Part shown: in pieces, positions 55,101 through 63,800 of the stretch
Numbering within the stretch: position 1 is the stretch's first letter
Layout of the letters: the number at the start of each line of letters is the position of its first letter
NCBI RefSeq assembly: GCF_011030405.1
Contig: NZ_JAAJTJ010000019.1
Coordinates: forward strand, 1-64,000
DNA length: 64,000 nucleotides
Direction of reading: 5' to 3'
Source of the DNA: Parapedobacter sp. SGR-10
GTDB lineage: Bacteria > Bacteroidota > Bacteroidia > Sphingobacteriales > Sphingobacteriaceae
Notes under the pieces: generated by a model
What the model saw: only the letters and a program-made list of their open reading frames with translations
Database searches by the model: none
Told to the model about the DNA's origin: nothing
Made by a program: the position numbers and the translations under genes

Positions 55101-58100
55101 CCTGTCTCCTACCTCACATGTTCCAAAACGAACAACCTGTACATATACGGTATGTGTACCTGCTCCAAGTGTTTTCACATCGACAACAGCACCTCCGGTA
55201 GCATTATCATAAATTCGGTAAGTCGTACAATTATCGGACGGCACAATGCTGATGTCTCCTCCCTCACATATCTCAAATTTATTGTCATTGTTGTCCCCTG
55301 TCACGATTTCCGGTATTTGACGCCTGATCTCATGTACCCGTAGCTGAGTCAATACATCTGCTACACCACCATACAGAATCTTTATACGGTCAAAGGCTTT
55401 GTCAGCAGTGTAAGTCACTAATGCTTCACTATTGCCAGAAAGTATGTCTATCTTCAAGATGACCCCATCTTGACTTATAGGTTGTCCTACAGGAACATTA
55501 CCTAAATAAGGCTGGATAGTAAACGATTGCAATGCCTGCACACTCAACAATGAACTTGGCGTAGATAGATTGATCAACAACTTATCACCAGGCAATGCAG
55601 GTATATGATACAACACTTCTAAGCGTGTCTGCGCATTTACGCCAACCACATTATTCATTACTGCATAGGTATCTGGATCATTGTCTACTGCATTCTCTAC
55701 ATCACTAACACCGACCAATGCATTTGCTACACCCAACGTCTGGATCGGATTTTCTACTCCATGCAGAACATCACGTACTTCTTCCGCTCCACAATCCACT
55801 GAAGCTGATTCATGATAATAAGCTTCGTAGATACGTGCGGTCTGTAAAACTGAAGCAACACCAGCAAAATAGACTTTCACGCCAGAATAAGCTATGTTCT
55901 GTCCATTTTGATCAACAGGTGTAAACGTGTATTCGTACACATTCAGTCCTCCCAACACCTCCACCAATTTTGGTTCTATATCCTGTACGGTACTGACCGC
56001 ATTTCCACTAGCATTTACAGCGACCAATCGCAATGTTCCCACCGCATTGACCGTACTCAAACTCTTGCCCAACTTCACACTGACCGGAGTACCGGCAGCA
56101 ACAGGATTATTCCATTTCAAGATTTGATAAGTCTGTCCCGTCAATACTCCACCAAGTAGATTAAGACCTTCTGTCAGGGTGCTGTATGTTTCTACATTGC
56201 TATCGGCAGCATTTGCGCGATCAGATACCGAACCCAAAGGTACGATCAAACGAGACACACCATAGGAAGAACCATCTGTCGCATATACCCGTTGATATAC
56301 CGGCGGACATTCGCCCGTATCAAATACGCGGATGACCACAGATAAGGATACTGTACAATGGTTGGCTTCTGAAATGACAGCAGTATAGGTATAAGTACCA
56401 ACAGCGTCAAATACACGAGTGGTCGTAGCTGTGCCTATGTTTGTTCCCGCATCATCATACCATGTTATAGTAGCTGTAGGAGCCGATATAGTTGGTAGGG
56501 TAACCGATTGACCGACTTCGATACCGTAGCTCAATGCACCATTGATCGTATAATCAGGGGTCGGATTCACAGTTACCGTAACTTCTTTGGCCGTTCCACT
56601 TACATTTTCGCAGATATTGTCACCGGATACGGTCACATAATATGTTACCGTCACCTGTGGATTGATATCCAATGTATTTCCGGTATACACTCTATTGGTC
56701 AAAGTGGCATCGCTATACCAGTGGAACACCGGATTAGTCACGACTACACTTGGAGTAGTGACCAGTGCAGCCTGCAAACGTACAGGCTCACCTTCACACA
56801 CGGAGCTCTCATTACCTGTAATTTGAATATCATTCGCTACTGGACGAGGATAAACCGTAAGATTTACCCCGGTAGAAAGTTCACTTGGACAAGATCCGAA
56901 GGACGCTCGAACAGTATATTCTCCTGTTGCATCTGCATTGTAAGATATTCCTGTACCAACTTCAACACCATTTCTAAACCATGTATAGGTAGCTCCGATC
57001 TGCTCATTGGCAATAGTAAGTGTCATCACATCTCCATCACAGAAATAATCTGCTGCAACGGCTGCAATAACAGGTTTTGAAGGTACATCCTCAACCGTTA
57101 CCGTGATTTCCGCAGGTGGATTTTGGAAACAGTAATCTGTCGAAACTACAGCAACATAGTACTTCGTAACAAGGCTTGTAGGTGTCACTTCTATACTTTG
57201 TCCCGTCCCTACTTCTCCACTCAGCACACCTGTAGTGGCATTGTATGAGCTATACCATACGATATTGGACAGAACGGTTGGATCCAACGAAGAAGTTGTA
57301 GCCACATTAGCTGTCAACGTAACTTTTTCACCTAAACAAGCCGGATTAGGATCTGCTGTTGACAATTCCAAGTCTCCCGCGACGACAGGTGTACAATTTG
57401 TAGGCATACTGTGCGTATCGTTTTTAGATACAGTAGTACCTTGAGCATCTTCAAACTGGACGACCGCCTCATTGACAATAGGTGTCGGAGGTGTAACCGA
57501 GCTTGCTTCGACCACATATACAAATGTCTTGGTTTCACCGACAGCCAGATCGAAAGGAGGAAAAGTTACCTCGTTTCCATTGGCTGCACCTCCAGTCGTG
57601 CTTCCCTCATAAGTAGTTGACGAAGGTACCTCACCCGTCAAATTGAGTCCGGTCAAATCTTTATTGCCGGTATTCGTCACCGTAATGGTATACGTAATCT
57701 TATCTCCCAAGGTAGCCATGCCGCTATTCGCCCCATCACTGACACCGTTCAATTCGATGGCTACATCATGAATTGGCGTGACATCTATAGTCGTACCTAT
57801 CTTAGTTTCGTCTGGTGTCGAGGGATCTGTATTATCGACAGGAGGATGGCTTTCTTTAGGTGTGCTGATTTCATTACTTGTCACTGCAGCTACATTACGT
57901 ATCTCATCCTTACCCGTCAGATCTGCATCAACCTTTACCCTAAATGTATAGGATTTGGTTTCACCGACCGCAAGGGTGGCAAATGTCATAGAGGACTGAT
58001 ATCCTGTCTCCAATGTAACCCCAGGAGCAAGTGGGTCTGTCACGGAGACATTTGTCAACACTTTATTTCCGTTGTTTCTTACATAGACAGTATATTCTAC

Positions 58101-61100
58101 CGTTTCTCCACCCGATACAGCCGTAATTGCCGGATCAAATACACTTGAACCAACCGTCCTTACACGATAGGCTTTCCATAACACAAGATCAAAGTTATCA
58201 TCGACCGGAATAGATGTAGGATCTCCCGGATTAGAGCCAGGATCGGGACCAGTTGTTGGGTCTGATGGATCAGCAGGTGATGTTGGTATACCGGGATCAC
58301 CCGGTGTTTCCCGAACATAAGCAATATTATCGATAGCATCTAGACCACTCAGATCTGCATTGACTTTCACAACAAAACTTACGGAAGTCGCACCTCCCAC
58401 AGGCAAGTCTATACCTGAGAAAATAACAGTCCCATTGTCGTGGACACCACCATTATTTGCCGATTGGAAAGTTGTTCCCTGTGGAATAGCATCCGATATC
58501 GACCAACCTGTCAGATTTTGGTTACCGATATTGCGTACGTATATCGTGTACGTGACATCTTCTCCTCCACGTACCGAAGTCGCAGACAATCCATTGGCAA
58601 CAGCATATGCTTTCCAAGCCAATACATCCTTAATCTGTTGTACCGGAATATCGGTTGGAGTTCCGGGATCTGCTGTGGGATGAGGATCTGTGGGATTTGA
58701 AGGATCTGCCGGAGGCACAGTCCCTGCTCCGGGATCATTTTCATCTTTCTTCACCACTGCCACGTTACTGATTTTGTCCACTCCAGTCAGATCAGTATCG
58801 ACCTTCACACGGAAAGTAAGCACTTTGGTGGCTCCTACTGCTACATCGACTCCATTGAACACGACCTCACCATTGGCAAAAATACCACCATCGGCATCAG
58901 CCGAACCAGTTACATAGGTCGTATGTGCAGGAATAACATCACGCACAATATAATCGTTCAGATCCACTGTACCGGTATTACGGATATGGATACTGTACAC
59001 AATCTCTTCATCTCCCTTGACCTGTGCGATGGCTGTACCCGTACCGGCCTCTTGATAGGACTTCCAAGCATCAAACTCTGGAATGCTACAGTCTGATACG
59101 ATATAATACAAACGAACATTAGGTACAACAACCGATGAACCGGCCAATGCATCCAAACGTAAGGCTATCTCATCAAACTCTACATCGGGTGAAAATGTAA
59201 CTTCACCTGCAATGCCATTATCAAATAGTTGAGCCAAATTCACATTACCTATTACGGCATTCTCTATGCTTTGGTTGTATACTTCGGCTCCACCTTTGTA
59301 GGCTATCAATCTCATTCTTCCGAATACCGATATATCTACTTGGCCTTGCCCTACAGACATTTTGAGTTTGAGCAAACTATTCGCTGCCAACGCCTTATTG
59401 AACTGAATATTTTGTTGCACGTAACCAGCCACATTCAGTGTACCCAAACTTAAGGTAGAATAATCTGCGTTATTGTTATTGTCCAGTGCCTGAAAGGCAT
59501 CTTGTACACCATACTCCCCTATACCTGTTATTCCCGTCGTCAACCCTAAACCATCCCATGAGGTGGTGACCGCTTCAGCACATCCATCAAAATCGGTTTC
59601 GTAACACATGCCATACACATGTAAAGCATTATCTAACGCCGTAACACCTACTACGGATTCAGTAAAAGTCTTGATCACGACCTTACGATAGGCCTGCTCG
59701 GCAGTCAAGGCAATATAATAGCGTCCGTCCTTGTCCTGTACAATCTTGATCTTTCCATTTGAACCCGCAAAAGTCGATTGGCTATTGCCCGAAACCAAGT
59801 TGTTTCCATTAGCATCCTGTACATCTACCGTAAAATAATGATTGCCCAATGCGATGCCATTGACCACTCCACCTACTATATTACCTAAGCTACCGGAAAG
59901 CAGCGCATCCAACAATCCACTGTTTTCTGCGATACGGATATACGATATACTATTGGCTGGAGCATCTGCCTGATAAGCCAAGGTCAGTTTGCCGCTTACA
60001 TCATTGATACCCAAAATAATTCCGGCACCAGAACGTATGGAGGCGTAGCTATTATGATTTCCATCTATTGCGTTTTCGATATCATCCACTGCATAGGTGT
60101 GGTATTCATTATTGCTATCCCTTCCTGTCTCCACGACATCCGCACACACCGAACTGCGATAAGGCGGCGCCATAAAATCGGGATCAGGACAACCGGCCGT
60201 GATACGGCTCATACCATACAGATGTATAGGTGCACTGACATTCAGTCCTACCACAGAACTGACTTCAATACGCGCCCGATCGTACACCACATTCGGATGG
60301 AAGGTCAAGGATTGCACCCCACCTGTATTGAAGAGTGCCAACAGGTCCAGATTGTTGACCAGACCCGCTGTCAAAGATTGATTATAGACCAACTGCTCCC
60401 CATTGAAAAGCTTTAATCTAGCCTGTCCAAGCAGGTCTACATTCAGGATTCCGGGATTTTCGAGTTGCAAACGAACACGCAAAGCATCACTGGCTGTAGA
60501 CTTACTCTTGAAATAAACCGTCTGTGCAACGGAAGCTCCGACACCAACTATGCCTAAATTTAAAGTAGAATAATTTGAATTGTCGGCATCGATAGCAAAT
60601 TCAGGATTAGCTACACCGCCCTCTGAGAGGTTCGCGATATCCAACGCAATTCCATTGCCATCCCAAGATGTGAAAGCAGCTTGCTCACACAGGTCGACTA
60701 CTGTCTCCCGACACATACTATACACCTTCATACTCGACGCCTGCCTACCACCGACCAAAGCTGTATGATAATATTCAATACGTACAGACTGGTATGGGTG
60801 TGCTGCAGTTACAGCTAGATAAAAACGCCCATTCGTATCCTGCACCAACCTGACAAACTCGGTATTCAGACCGGACTGGCTACTATAGGTTGCTCCTATC
60901 TGATTGCCTGCGGCATCCTTTACTTTGATCTGTATATACTGGTCTCCTAATGCTACTGAACCTAAAACACCTGCCAATGCATCACCTAAAGACCCGGCTA
61001 ACAGAGCCTTAAATAAATTCGTTTCGGAATCGACACGGATATAAGAAACTTCACGCGCCGCGACCGGATCGGCATATTTCAATTCCAAATGGCTGGAATA

Positions 61101-62504
61101 AGCACCCAATCCAACGGCAACTCCTGCTCCTGCCGACAGTGTAGCATAAGTATCTGCCTGAGGGTTATCCGTTACAGCTTCATGAGGGAAGTCTACATGT
61201 TCAAAACTAGTCACTGTAGTACCGCAATCCTTTTGATTGAAAGGAGGCGTAGTTTTACCCTCCCAGCTGATATTAGGATTGATACAGCTTTGTTCTCCAC
61301 TGTAACGCTGTACATCATAAATACGAATTCCATTCCCGATCAAGTCCAATCCTACAACGGAATTCAGACGGACCTCAACACGATCAAAGGCTTTTCCTGG
61401 AGCAAATGTCAGTGTGGCCGCCAATTGAGGGTTATCAAAGAGTTCCAGAATATTGAGGCCATTAAACGATGTTCCCGACAATGTCTTCGTGTACACAGGT
61501 TGGTTTCCATCCCAGGCGATCACCTCCAATGCCCCCAACAAATCCAAGTTGGCCAATCCACCTGAGGCCAATCCCAGCTTGATATTGAAAGTATGATCGG
61601 CTGTAGAGCGACCACCAAAGTAAAAAAACTGAGAAAGACGTCTTCCTACCGACAAATCTAACACGCCGGTAGATTTTAATTCGGCGTATGTATCCAAATC
61701 ACTATCGATGGCCCTTTCCAATCGTTGATTATCCAAGTCAGCGACTTTCAGCCCCAATCCGCTTCCACCATCAAAGGAAGTAAATGTTGGCCGGCCGCAA
61801 GCAGACTGGTCATCCGCATAGGACAAAGCGTAATAAGCATCCAAAGTGTATTCCTGATATAGCCCTGCTACTGACGTAGATTGGTTCGTAAGACGGATTT
61901 TATTGTACGTACCATTTGGCCGTATGGCAATGTAATAATTGCCACTGGCATCTTTAATCAAGCGTACCCTATCTGTATCAAAACCCTGTGTATTCGTTCT
62001 TTTCAAACGAGAAGTTGTATTCTGTAAGGCTTCGATCTCTATTTCTTGATTGCCCAACAACACTGCTCCCAATACTGTACCCAACGTATTGCCCAAAGAT
62101 CCTCCAAGCAATGCCCGCAAAAGACCATCGTTCGCACCTATACGTACATAGGACCATTGATTCGCAGGCAAGGTTTGCGGAAATGTAAACTCAATACCTC
62201 CTTTATAACTCAACAGACCAGCTAACAAACCTGGAGAAGCATACATGCGAGCATATTGCTCATCCTCGACCGTAGCATTTGTAACATTTTGCACCGTAGG
62301 AGAATAATTACAGGGCAACACAATACAAACCTCGTATCTTCCATTTCCCGGTGTAGTTACGGTTGCTTGATCAGCAACGACAGGTGTTTGACCAAATCCT
62401 ATGCTAAAAACTCCAAAAATAAATATGAAAAAATTTAAAATTGAAACAGAAACACTACGCGAAATGCTTCTTGGCAGTTTAGCGTATAGATTTATTCTTT
62501 TCAT
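52200..62504 (-). CDS. Giant repetitive T9SS surface adhesin (SprB-like) with CHU_C domain
   Basis: 3434 residues from the ATG at 62504; a long signal region ends near GFGQ. About 40-1135: alternating modules of two related types with a recurrent ADxDxDTYA-like signature. About 1140-1690: four DUF11-type repeats separated by Asp/Pro-rich linkers. About 1700-2060: Ig-like repeats. About 2070-2400: further modules of the first kind. About 2405-2715: Ig-like repeats. About 2725-3250: four DUF11 repeats, two nearly identical. About 3250-3345: a cadherin-like domain (DVLSND-type, VVLSNDIVTKWD). The end is a CHU_C type B sorting domain (IPDVITPNGDNVNDYFVIRG, ILNRWGNEVYRH). Expected at the cell surface for adhesion or gliding. 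Heads the six-gene block with PorP/SprF. Confidence 0.92.
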   Translation of the reverse strand: MKRINLYAKLPRSISRSVSVSILNFFIFIFGVFSIGFGQTPVVADQATVTTPGNGRYEVCIVLPCNYSPTVQNVTNATVEDEQYARMYASPGLLAGLLSYKGGIEFTFPQTLPANQWSYVRIGANDGLLRALLGGSLGNTLGTVLGAVLLGNQEIEIEALQNTTSRLKRTNTQGFDTDRVRLIKDASGNYYIAIRPNGTYNKIRLTNQSTSVAGLYQEYTLDAYYALSYADDQSACGRPTFTSFDGGSGLGLKVADLDNQRLERAIDSDLDTYAELKSTGVLDLSVGRRLSQFFYFGGRSTADHTFNIKLGLASGGLANLDLLGALEVIAWDGNQPVYTKTLSGTSFNGLNILELFDNPQLAATLTFAPGKAFDRVEVRLNSVVGLDLIGNGIRIYDVQRYSGEQSCINPNISWEGKTTPPFNQKDCGTTVTSFEHVDFPHEAVTDNPQADTYATLSAGAGVAVGLGAYSSHLELKYADPVAAREVSYIRVDSETNLFKALLAGSLGDALAGVLGSVALGDQYIQIKVKDAAGNQIGATYSSQSGLNTEFVRLVQDTNGRFYLAVTAAHPYQSVRIEYYHTALVGGRQASSMKVYSMCRETVVDLCEQAAFTSWDGNGIALDIANLSEGGVANPEFAIDADNSNYSTLNLGIVGVGASVAQTVYFKSKSTASDALRVRLQLENPGILNVDLLGQARLKLFNGEQLVYNQSLTAGLVNNLDLLALFNTGGVQSLTFHPNVVYDRARIEVSSVVGLNVSAPIHLYGMSRITAGCPDPDFMAPPYRSSVCADVVETGRDSNNEYHTYAVDDIENAIDGNHNSYASIRSGAGIILGINDVSGKLTLAYQADAPANSISYIRIAENSGLLDALLSGSLGNIVGGVVNGIALGNHYFTVDVQDANGNNLVSGNSQSTFAGSNGKIKIVQDKDGRYYIALTAEQAYRKVVIKTFTESVVGVTALDNALHVYGMCYETDFDGCAEAVTTSWDGLGLTTGITGIGEYGVQDAFQALDNNNNADYSTLSLGTLNVAGYVQQNIQFNKALAANSLLKLKMSVGQGQVDISVFGRMRLIAYKGGAEVYNQSIENAVIGNVNLAQLFDNGIAGEVTFSPDVEFDEIALRLDALAGSSVVVPNVRLYYIVSDCSIPEFDAWKSYQEAGTGTAIAQVKGDEEIVYSIHIRNTGTVDLNDYIVRDVIPAHTTYVTGSADADGGIFANGEVVFNGVDVAVGATKVLTFRVKVDTDLTGVDKISNVAVVKKDENDPGAGTVPPADPSNPTDPHPTADPGTPTDIPVQQIKDVLAWKAYAVANGLSATSVRGGEDVTYTIYVRNIGNQNLTGWSISDAIPQGTTFQSANNGGVHDNGTVIFSGIDLPVGGATSVSFVVKVNADLSGLDAIDNIAYVRETPGDPGIPTSPADPSDPTTGPDPGSNPGDPTSIPVDDNFDLVLWKAYRVRTVGSSVFDPAITAVSGGETVEYTVYVRNNGNKVLTNVSVTDPLAPGVTLETGYQSSMTFATLAVGETKSYTFRVKVDADLTGKDEIRNVAAVTSNEISTPKESHPPVDNTDPSTPDETKIGTTIDVTPIHDVAIELNGVSDGANSGMATLGDKITYTITVTNTGNKDLTGLNLTGEVPSSTTYEGSTTGGAANGNEVTFPPFDLAVGETKTFVYVVEASSVTPPTPIVNEAVVQFEDAQGTTVSKNDTHSMPTNCTPVVAGDLELSTADPNPACLGEKVTLTANVATTSSLDPTVLSNIVWYSSYNATTGVLSGEVGTGQSIEVTPTSLVTKYYVAVVSTDYCFQNPPAEITVTVEDVPSKPVIAAVAADYFCDGDVMTLTIANEQIGATYTWFRNGVEVGTGISYNADATGEYTVRASFGSCPSELSTGVNLTVYPRPVANDIQITGNESSVCEGEPVRLQAALVTTPSVVVTNPVFHWYSDATLTNRVYTGNTLDINPQVTVTYYVTVSGDNICENVSGTAKEVTVTVNPTPDYTINGALSYGIEVGQSVTLPTISAPTATITWYDDAGTNIGTATTTRVFDAVGTYTYTAVISEANHCTVSLSVVIRVFDTGECPPVYQRVYATDGSSYGVSRLIVPLGSVSDRANAADSNVETYSTLTEGLNLLGGVLTGQTYQILKWNNPVAAGTPVSVKLGKSLSTVNAVGTLRLVAVNASGNAVSTVQDIEPKLVEVLGGLNVYEYTFTPVDQNGQNIAYSGVKVYFAGVASVLQTARIYEAYYHESASVDCGAEEVRDVLHGVENPIQTLGVANALVGVSDVENAVDNDPDTYAVMNNVVGVNAQTRLEVLYHIPALPGDKLLINLSTPSSLLSVQALQSFTIQPYLGNVPVGQPISQDGVILKIDILSGNSEALVTYTADKAFDRIKILYGGVADVLTQLRVHEIRRQIPEIVTGDNNDNKFEICEGGDISIVPSDNCTTYRIYDNATGGAVVDVKTLGAGTHTVYVQVVRFGTCEVGDRTAIEITVNALPDAPVVVDQTVCQTPSASTVPYNVTALTGHNLIFYADENTATPLTDVPTVNSANVGVYRVYVSQRSSTGCESARVPVIITVTRTATAADIIVNDVTICEGESITLSASSATVSNPIFKFYTDETLSTEIMNATVTPTVSGNYYVTVTGDGVCANPVGEAAVIHVNVVVTAAPTIDNANPEYCENDNKTLADLPVEGTAIKWYTDVTGGTELANSTLLQDGVTYYASQMGANCESVARLAVTPVIKDCEVKLGITKQADDSRVVAGQNTSFTLTITNNGPGIVKVGDVITLEEAPSEGLEITGFTMDSQYGSISSVGNTATITASDVMSIGGTIVVKVLAKVTADAPSTIRNGIKVWGPDTPTTDDPDDEDETPDIPVDREYELGITKVADQARVKAGESTTFTVTIRNNGPSAIAVGKTIELQETPSPGLTITGYAVTSGNGTIVGTDNSATVTTASKIDVGDDIVVKVTALVSADAPSTIRNGIKVWGPDKPTTDDPDDEDETPDIPVDREYELGITKVADQARVKAGESTTFTVTIRNNGPSAIAVGKTIELQEAPSPGLTITGYAVTSGNGTIVGADNSATVTTASKIDVGDEIVVKVTALVSADAPSTIRNGIKVWGPDKPTTDDPDDEDETPDIPVDREYELGITKVADQARVKAGETTTFTVTVINNGPSVIDIGKEILLRERPSNGVVIEGYEMISNNATVNGTANNATLTTTNKIGVGETIVVRIVAKVDDEAPATITNGIDVWGPDKPTTEDPDDEDDTPEVPVDYPLIEAVDDFAEVKAGSNVKIVVLSNDIVTKWDIDPATVEITQQPPFGELEVLPNGEIIFTAPKNRLGEIQFKYTVKDIKGRQSNEAVVIVNVIDNPLEIPDVITPNGDNVNDYFVIRGLETYDRVGLTILNRWGNEVYRHTAYNNVWDGRGLSEGTYFYVLELVKDGKVTKHTGSVLIKRN
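53101..53892 (-). repeat. Two tandem 396-bp near-identical repeats within the adhesin gene
   Basis: 53101-53496 and 53497-53892 differ at about seven positions in 396 (about 98% identity by eye). Each encodes 132 residues: a DUF11 domain plus the linker DPDDEDETPDIPVDREYELG. More divergent copies with the same 396-bp period lie at about 53893 onward and before 53101. The in-frame period allows copy-number change without breaking the gene. Confidence 0.9.
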
Positions 62505-62557
62505 AATAATTATAGGTGTGACAACAGTAAACAATAAAGCGTTTCAATAAATTAAAA

Positions 62558-62589
62558 CGAATATACGACATGTCGTATACAACTCCAAA
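62558..62589 (-). promoter_or_regulatory. Adhesin promoter overlapped by an 18-bp palindromic operator
   Basis: On the minus strand TTTG (62586-62589) and TATATTCG (62558-62565, one mismatch to TAnnTTTG) are 20 bases apart and face the adhesin start at 62504. The perfect palindrome TATACGACATGTCGTATA (62562-62579) fills the spacer and overlaps the -7 box, the classic place for a repressor site. Confidence 0.6.
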
Positions 62590-62861
62590 TTATTCTTAAC
62601 TTTTTTTAACACTTATATTTTCTCAATATGAAACACTAGTTCTATAAACAAATCTTTGTTCATATCAAGAACGAAAATTATTTTATAATAATATTCATCT
62701 GTATATCACCTATGTTTTTCCAAGGCAGTTTAGATTAATTCACGATTAACCATCGATTAAAGTTCACAGGCTGTCCCAAGACCATGCATTCAACATTAAG
62801 TTTTACATTCAATCTAGCTTGCCTATGCAAAGTAGAAATATAATATATCACTTAAATGAGT

Positions 62862-62877
62862 GACATGTCGTATACGA
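62862..62877. promoter_or_regulatory. Second copy of the operator core before the first XRE gene
   Basis: GACATGTCGTATAC (62862-62875) is identical over 14 bases to the centre and right arm of the palindrome at 62567-62580; the left arm is not conserved. It lies 35 bases before the preferred ATG of the regulator at 62910, suggesting autoregulation. Confidence 0.55.
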
Positions 62878-62909
62878 TTCGAAAAATATTATGCGAATTT
62901 TTGTTGTCT

Positions 62910-63146
62910 ATGGCAACAAAAAATCCGAGAAACGAAAAATTGATTACGCTATTCGGGAAAAATGTCAGAAAATACCGATTAGAAAAAGGCCTAACTATGG
63001 TTCAGCTAGCCTGTCTTTGCGATGTGGAATATGGCGCAATCAGTACTATAGAAAGGGGAATTGTAAATTGTACGATCAGTACTGCCTATGCCGTCACGCA
63101 GGCTTTGAATGTAAGTCTAGACAAACTAGTGGAAAATAATCCATAA
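62910..63146 (+). CDS. XRE-family helix-turn-helix regulator
   Basis: 78 residues from the ATG at 62910, matching the start of its paralogue (MATKNPRNEKLI versus MAVKNPRNEELI). An in-frame ATG at 62856 would add 18 residues unlike the paralogue and would place the operator core inside the coding region. The HTH_3 domain covers nearly the whole protein: FGKNVRKYRLEKGLTMVQLA, then EYGAISTIERGIVNCTIST as the recognition segment. It is a single-domain DNA-binding protein without an effector or peptidase domain. The palindromes nearby suggest that it controls itself and the divergent adhesin. Confidence 0.85.
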   Translation: MATKNPRNEKLITLFGKNVRKYRLEKGLTMVQLACLCDVEYGAISTIERGIVNCTISTAYAVTQALNVSLDKLVENNP

Positions 63147-63389
63147 AAAAATTTTTGATACAATTAGCAGCACTATTGTTACAATAACAACAAAAACATG
63201 TTAAAACATATATTCCCAATGGCTAAATCTTGCCATATTAACCTTAACAACAAATAAAAAAACTCAAACTTTATTTACTTTGTCGAAAAGCAGATAAGGG
63301 TATTATTTTTCACAAAAAAAGATTGTCTTTCTCCCTGAAGAAAACTGAAAACGACCTTCTATGGCTTCTCACAGAATTTTTATTTTTAT

Positions 63390-63671
63390 ATGGCAGTAAA
63401 AAATCCCAGAAACGAAGAGTTAATTAAACAATTCGGAAAAAATGTCAGAAAATATCGAAGAAAAAAAGGACTCACCATAGCGCAATTAGCCCATGAGTGC
63501 GGCATAAAATATGGTGCGGTCAGTACCATAGAGAGGGGAATTGTAAATTGTACGATAAGCACAGCCCATGCCATTGCACAGGCATTGGACGTAAGCTTGG
63601 ATGTCCTAATAAAAAAAGAAACACCTAATCTATCTTATCTAAATCCAAACCGAATAGGAAATACAGGCTAG
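63390..63671 (+). CDS. XRE-family helix-turn-helix regulator, paralogue
   Basis: 93 residues, starting MAVKNPRNEELIKQFGKNVR. The HTH domain is closely similar to the upstream gene (shared STIERGIVNCTISTA, with an identical IVNC turn), with an extra 15-residue C-terminal tail (KKETPNLSYLNPNRIGN). It clearly arose by tandem duplication. The 243-base gap between the two is AT-rich and contains no copy of the GACATGTC palindrome, so the two may now differ in regulation. No toxin or partner gene is adjacent. Confidence 0.87.
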   Translation: MAVKNPRNEELIKQFGKNVRKYRRKKGLTIAQLAHECGIKYGAVSTIERGIVNCTISTAHAIAQALDVSLDVLIKKETPNLSYLNPNRIGNTG

Positions 63672-63740
63672 CCTCAAAGGAAAGGGAGTATAACTCAAAC
63701 TGTGTCATTGGATAATTAATCTACTTGAACTCTACAAATC

Positions 63741-63784
63741 AACTAAAGAGGCCCTCCGTCGGTTGACGTAGAGCCTCTTTAGTT
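63741..63784. terminator. Bidirectional terminator hairpin
   Basis: AACTAAAGAGGC (63741-63752) pairs exactly with GCCTCTTTAGTT (63773-63784). It separates the second XRE gene from the convergent OmpH-like gene. Confidence 0.8.
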
Positions 63785-63800
63785 AACAAATAATTTATTC

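Larger units (their letters stand above)
62505..62909. other. Divergent intergenic region between adhesin and XRE regulator
   Basis: No gene is visible. The left part holds the adhesin promoter and palindromic operator (62558-62589); the right part holds the half-site before the first XRE gene (62862-62875). The middle, 62590-62860, is AT-rich with no further signal I can support. Confidence 0.6.

Noticed and set aside
62856..62909. Upstream ATG giving a 96-residue first XRE protein
   Set aside because: The extra 18 residues have no counterpart in the paralogue, and the operator core would fall inside the reading frame; the ATG at 62910 aligns with the paralogue start.
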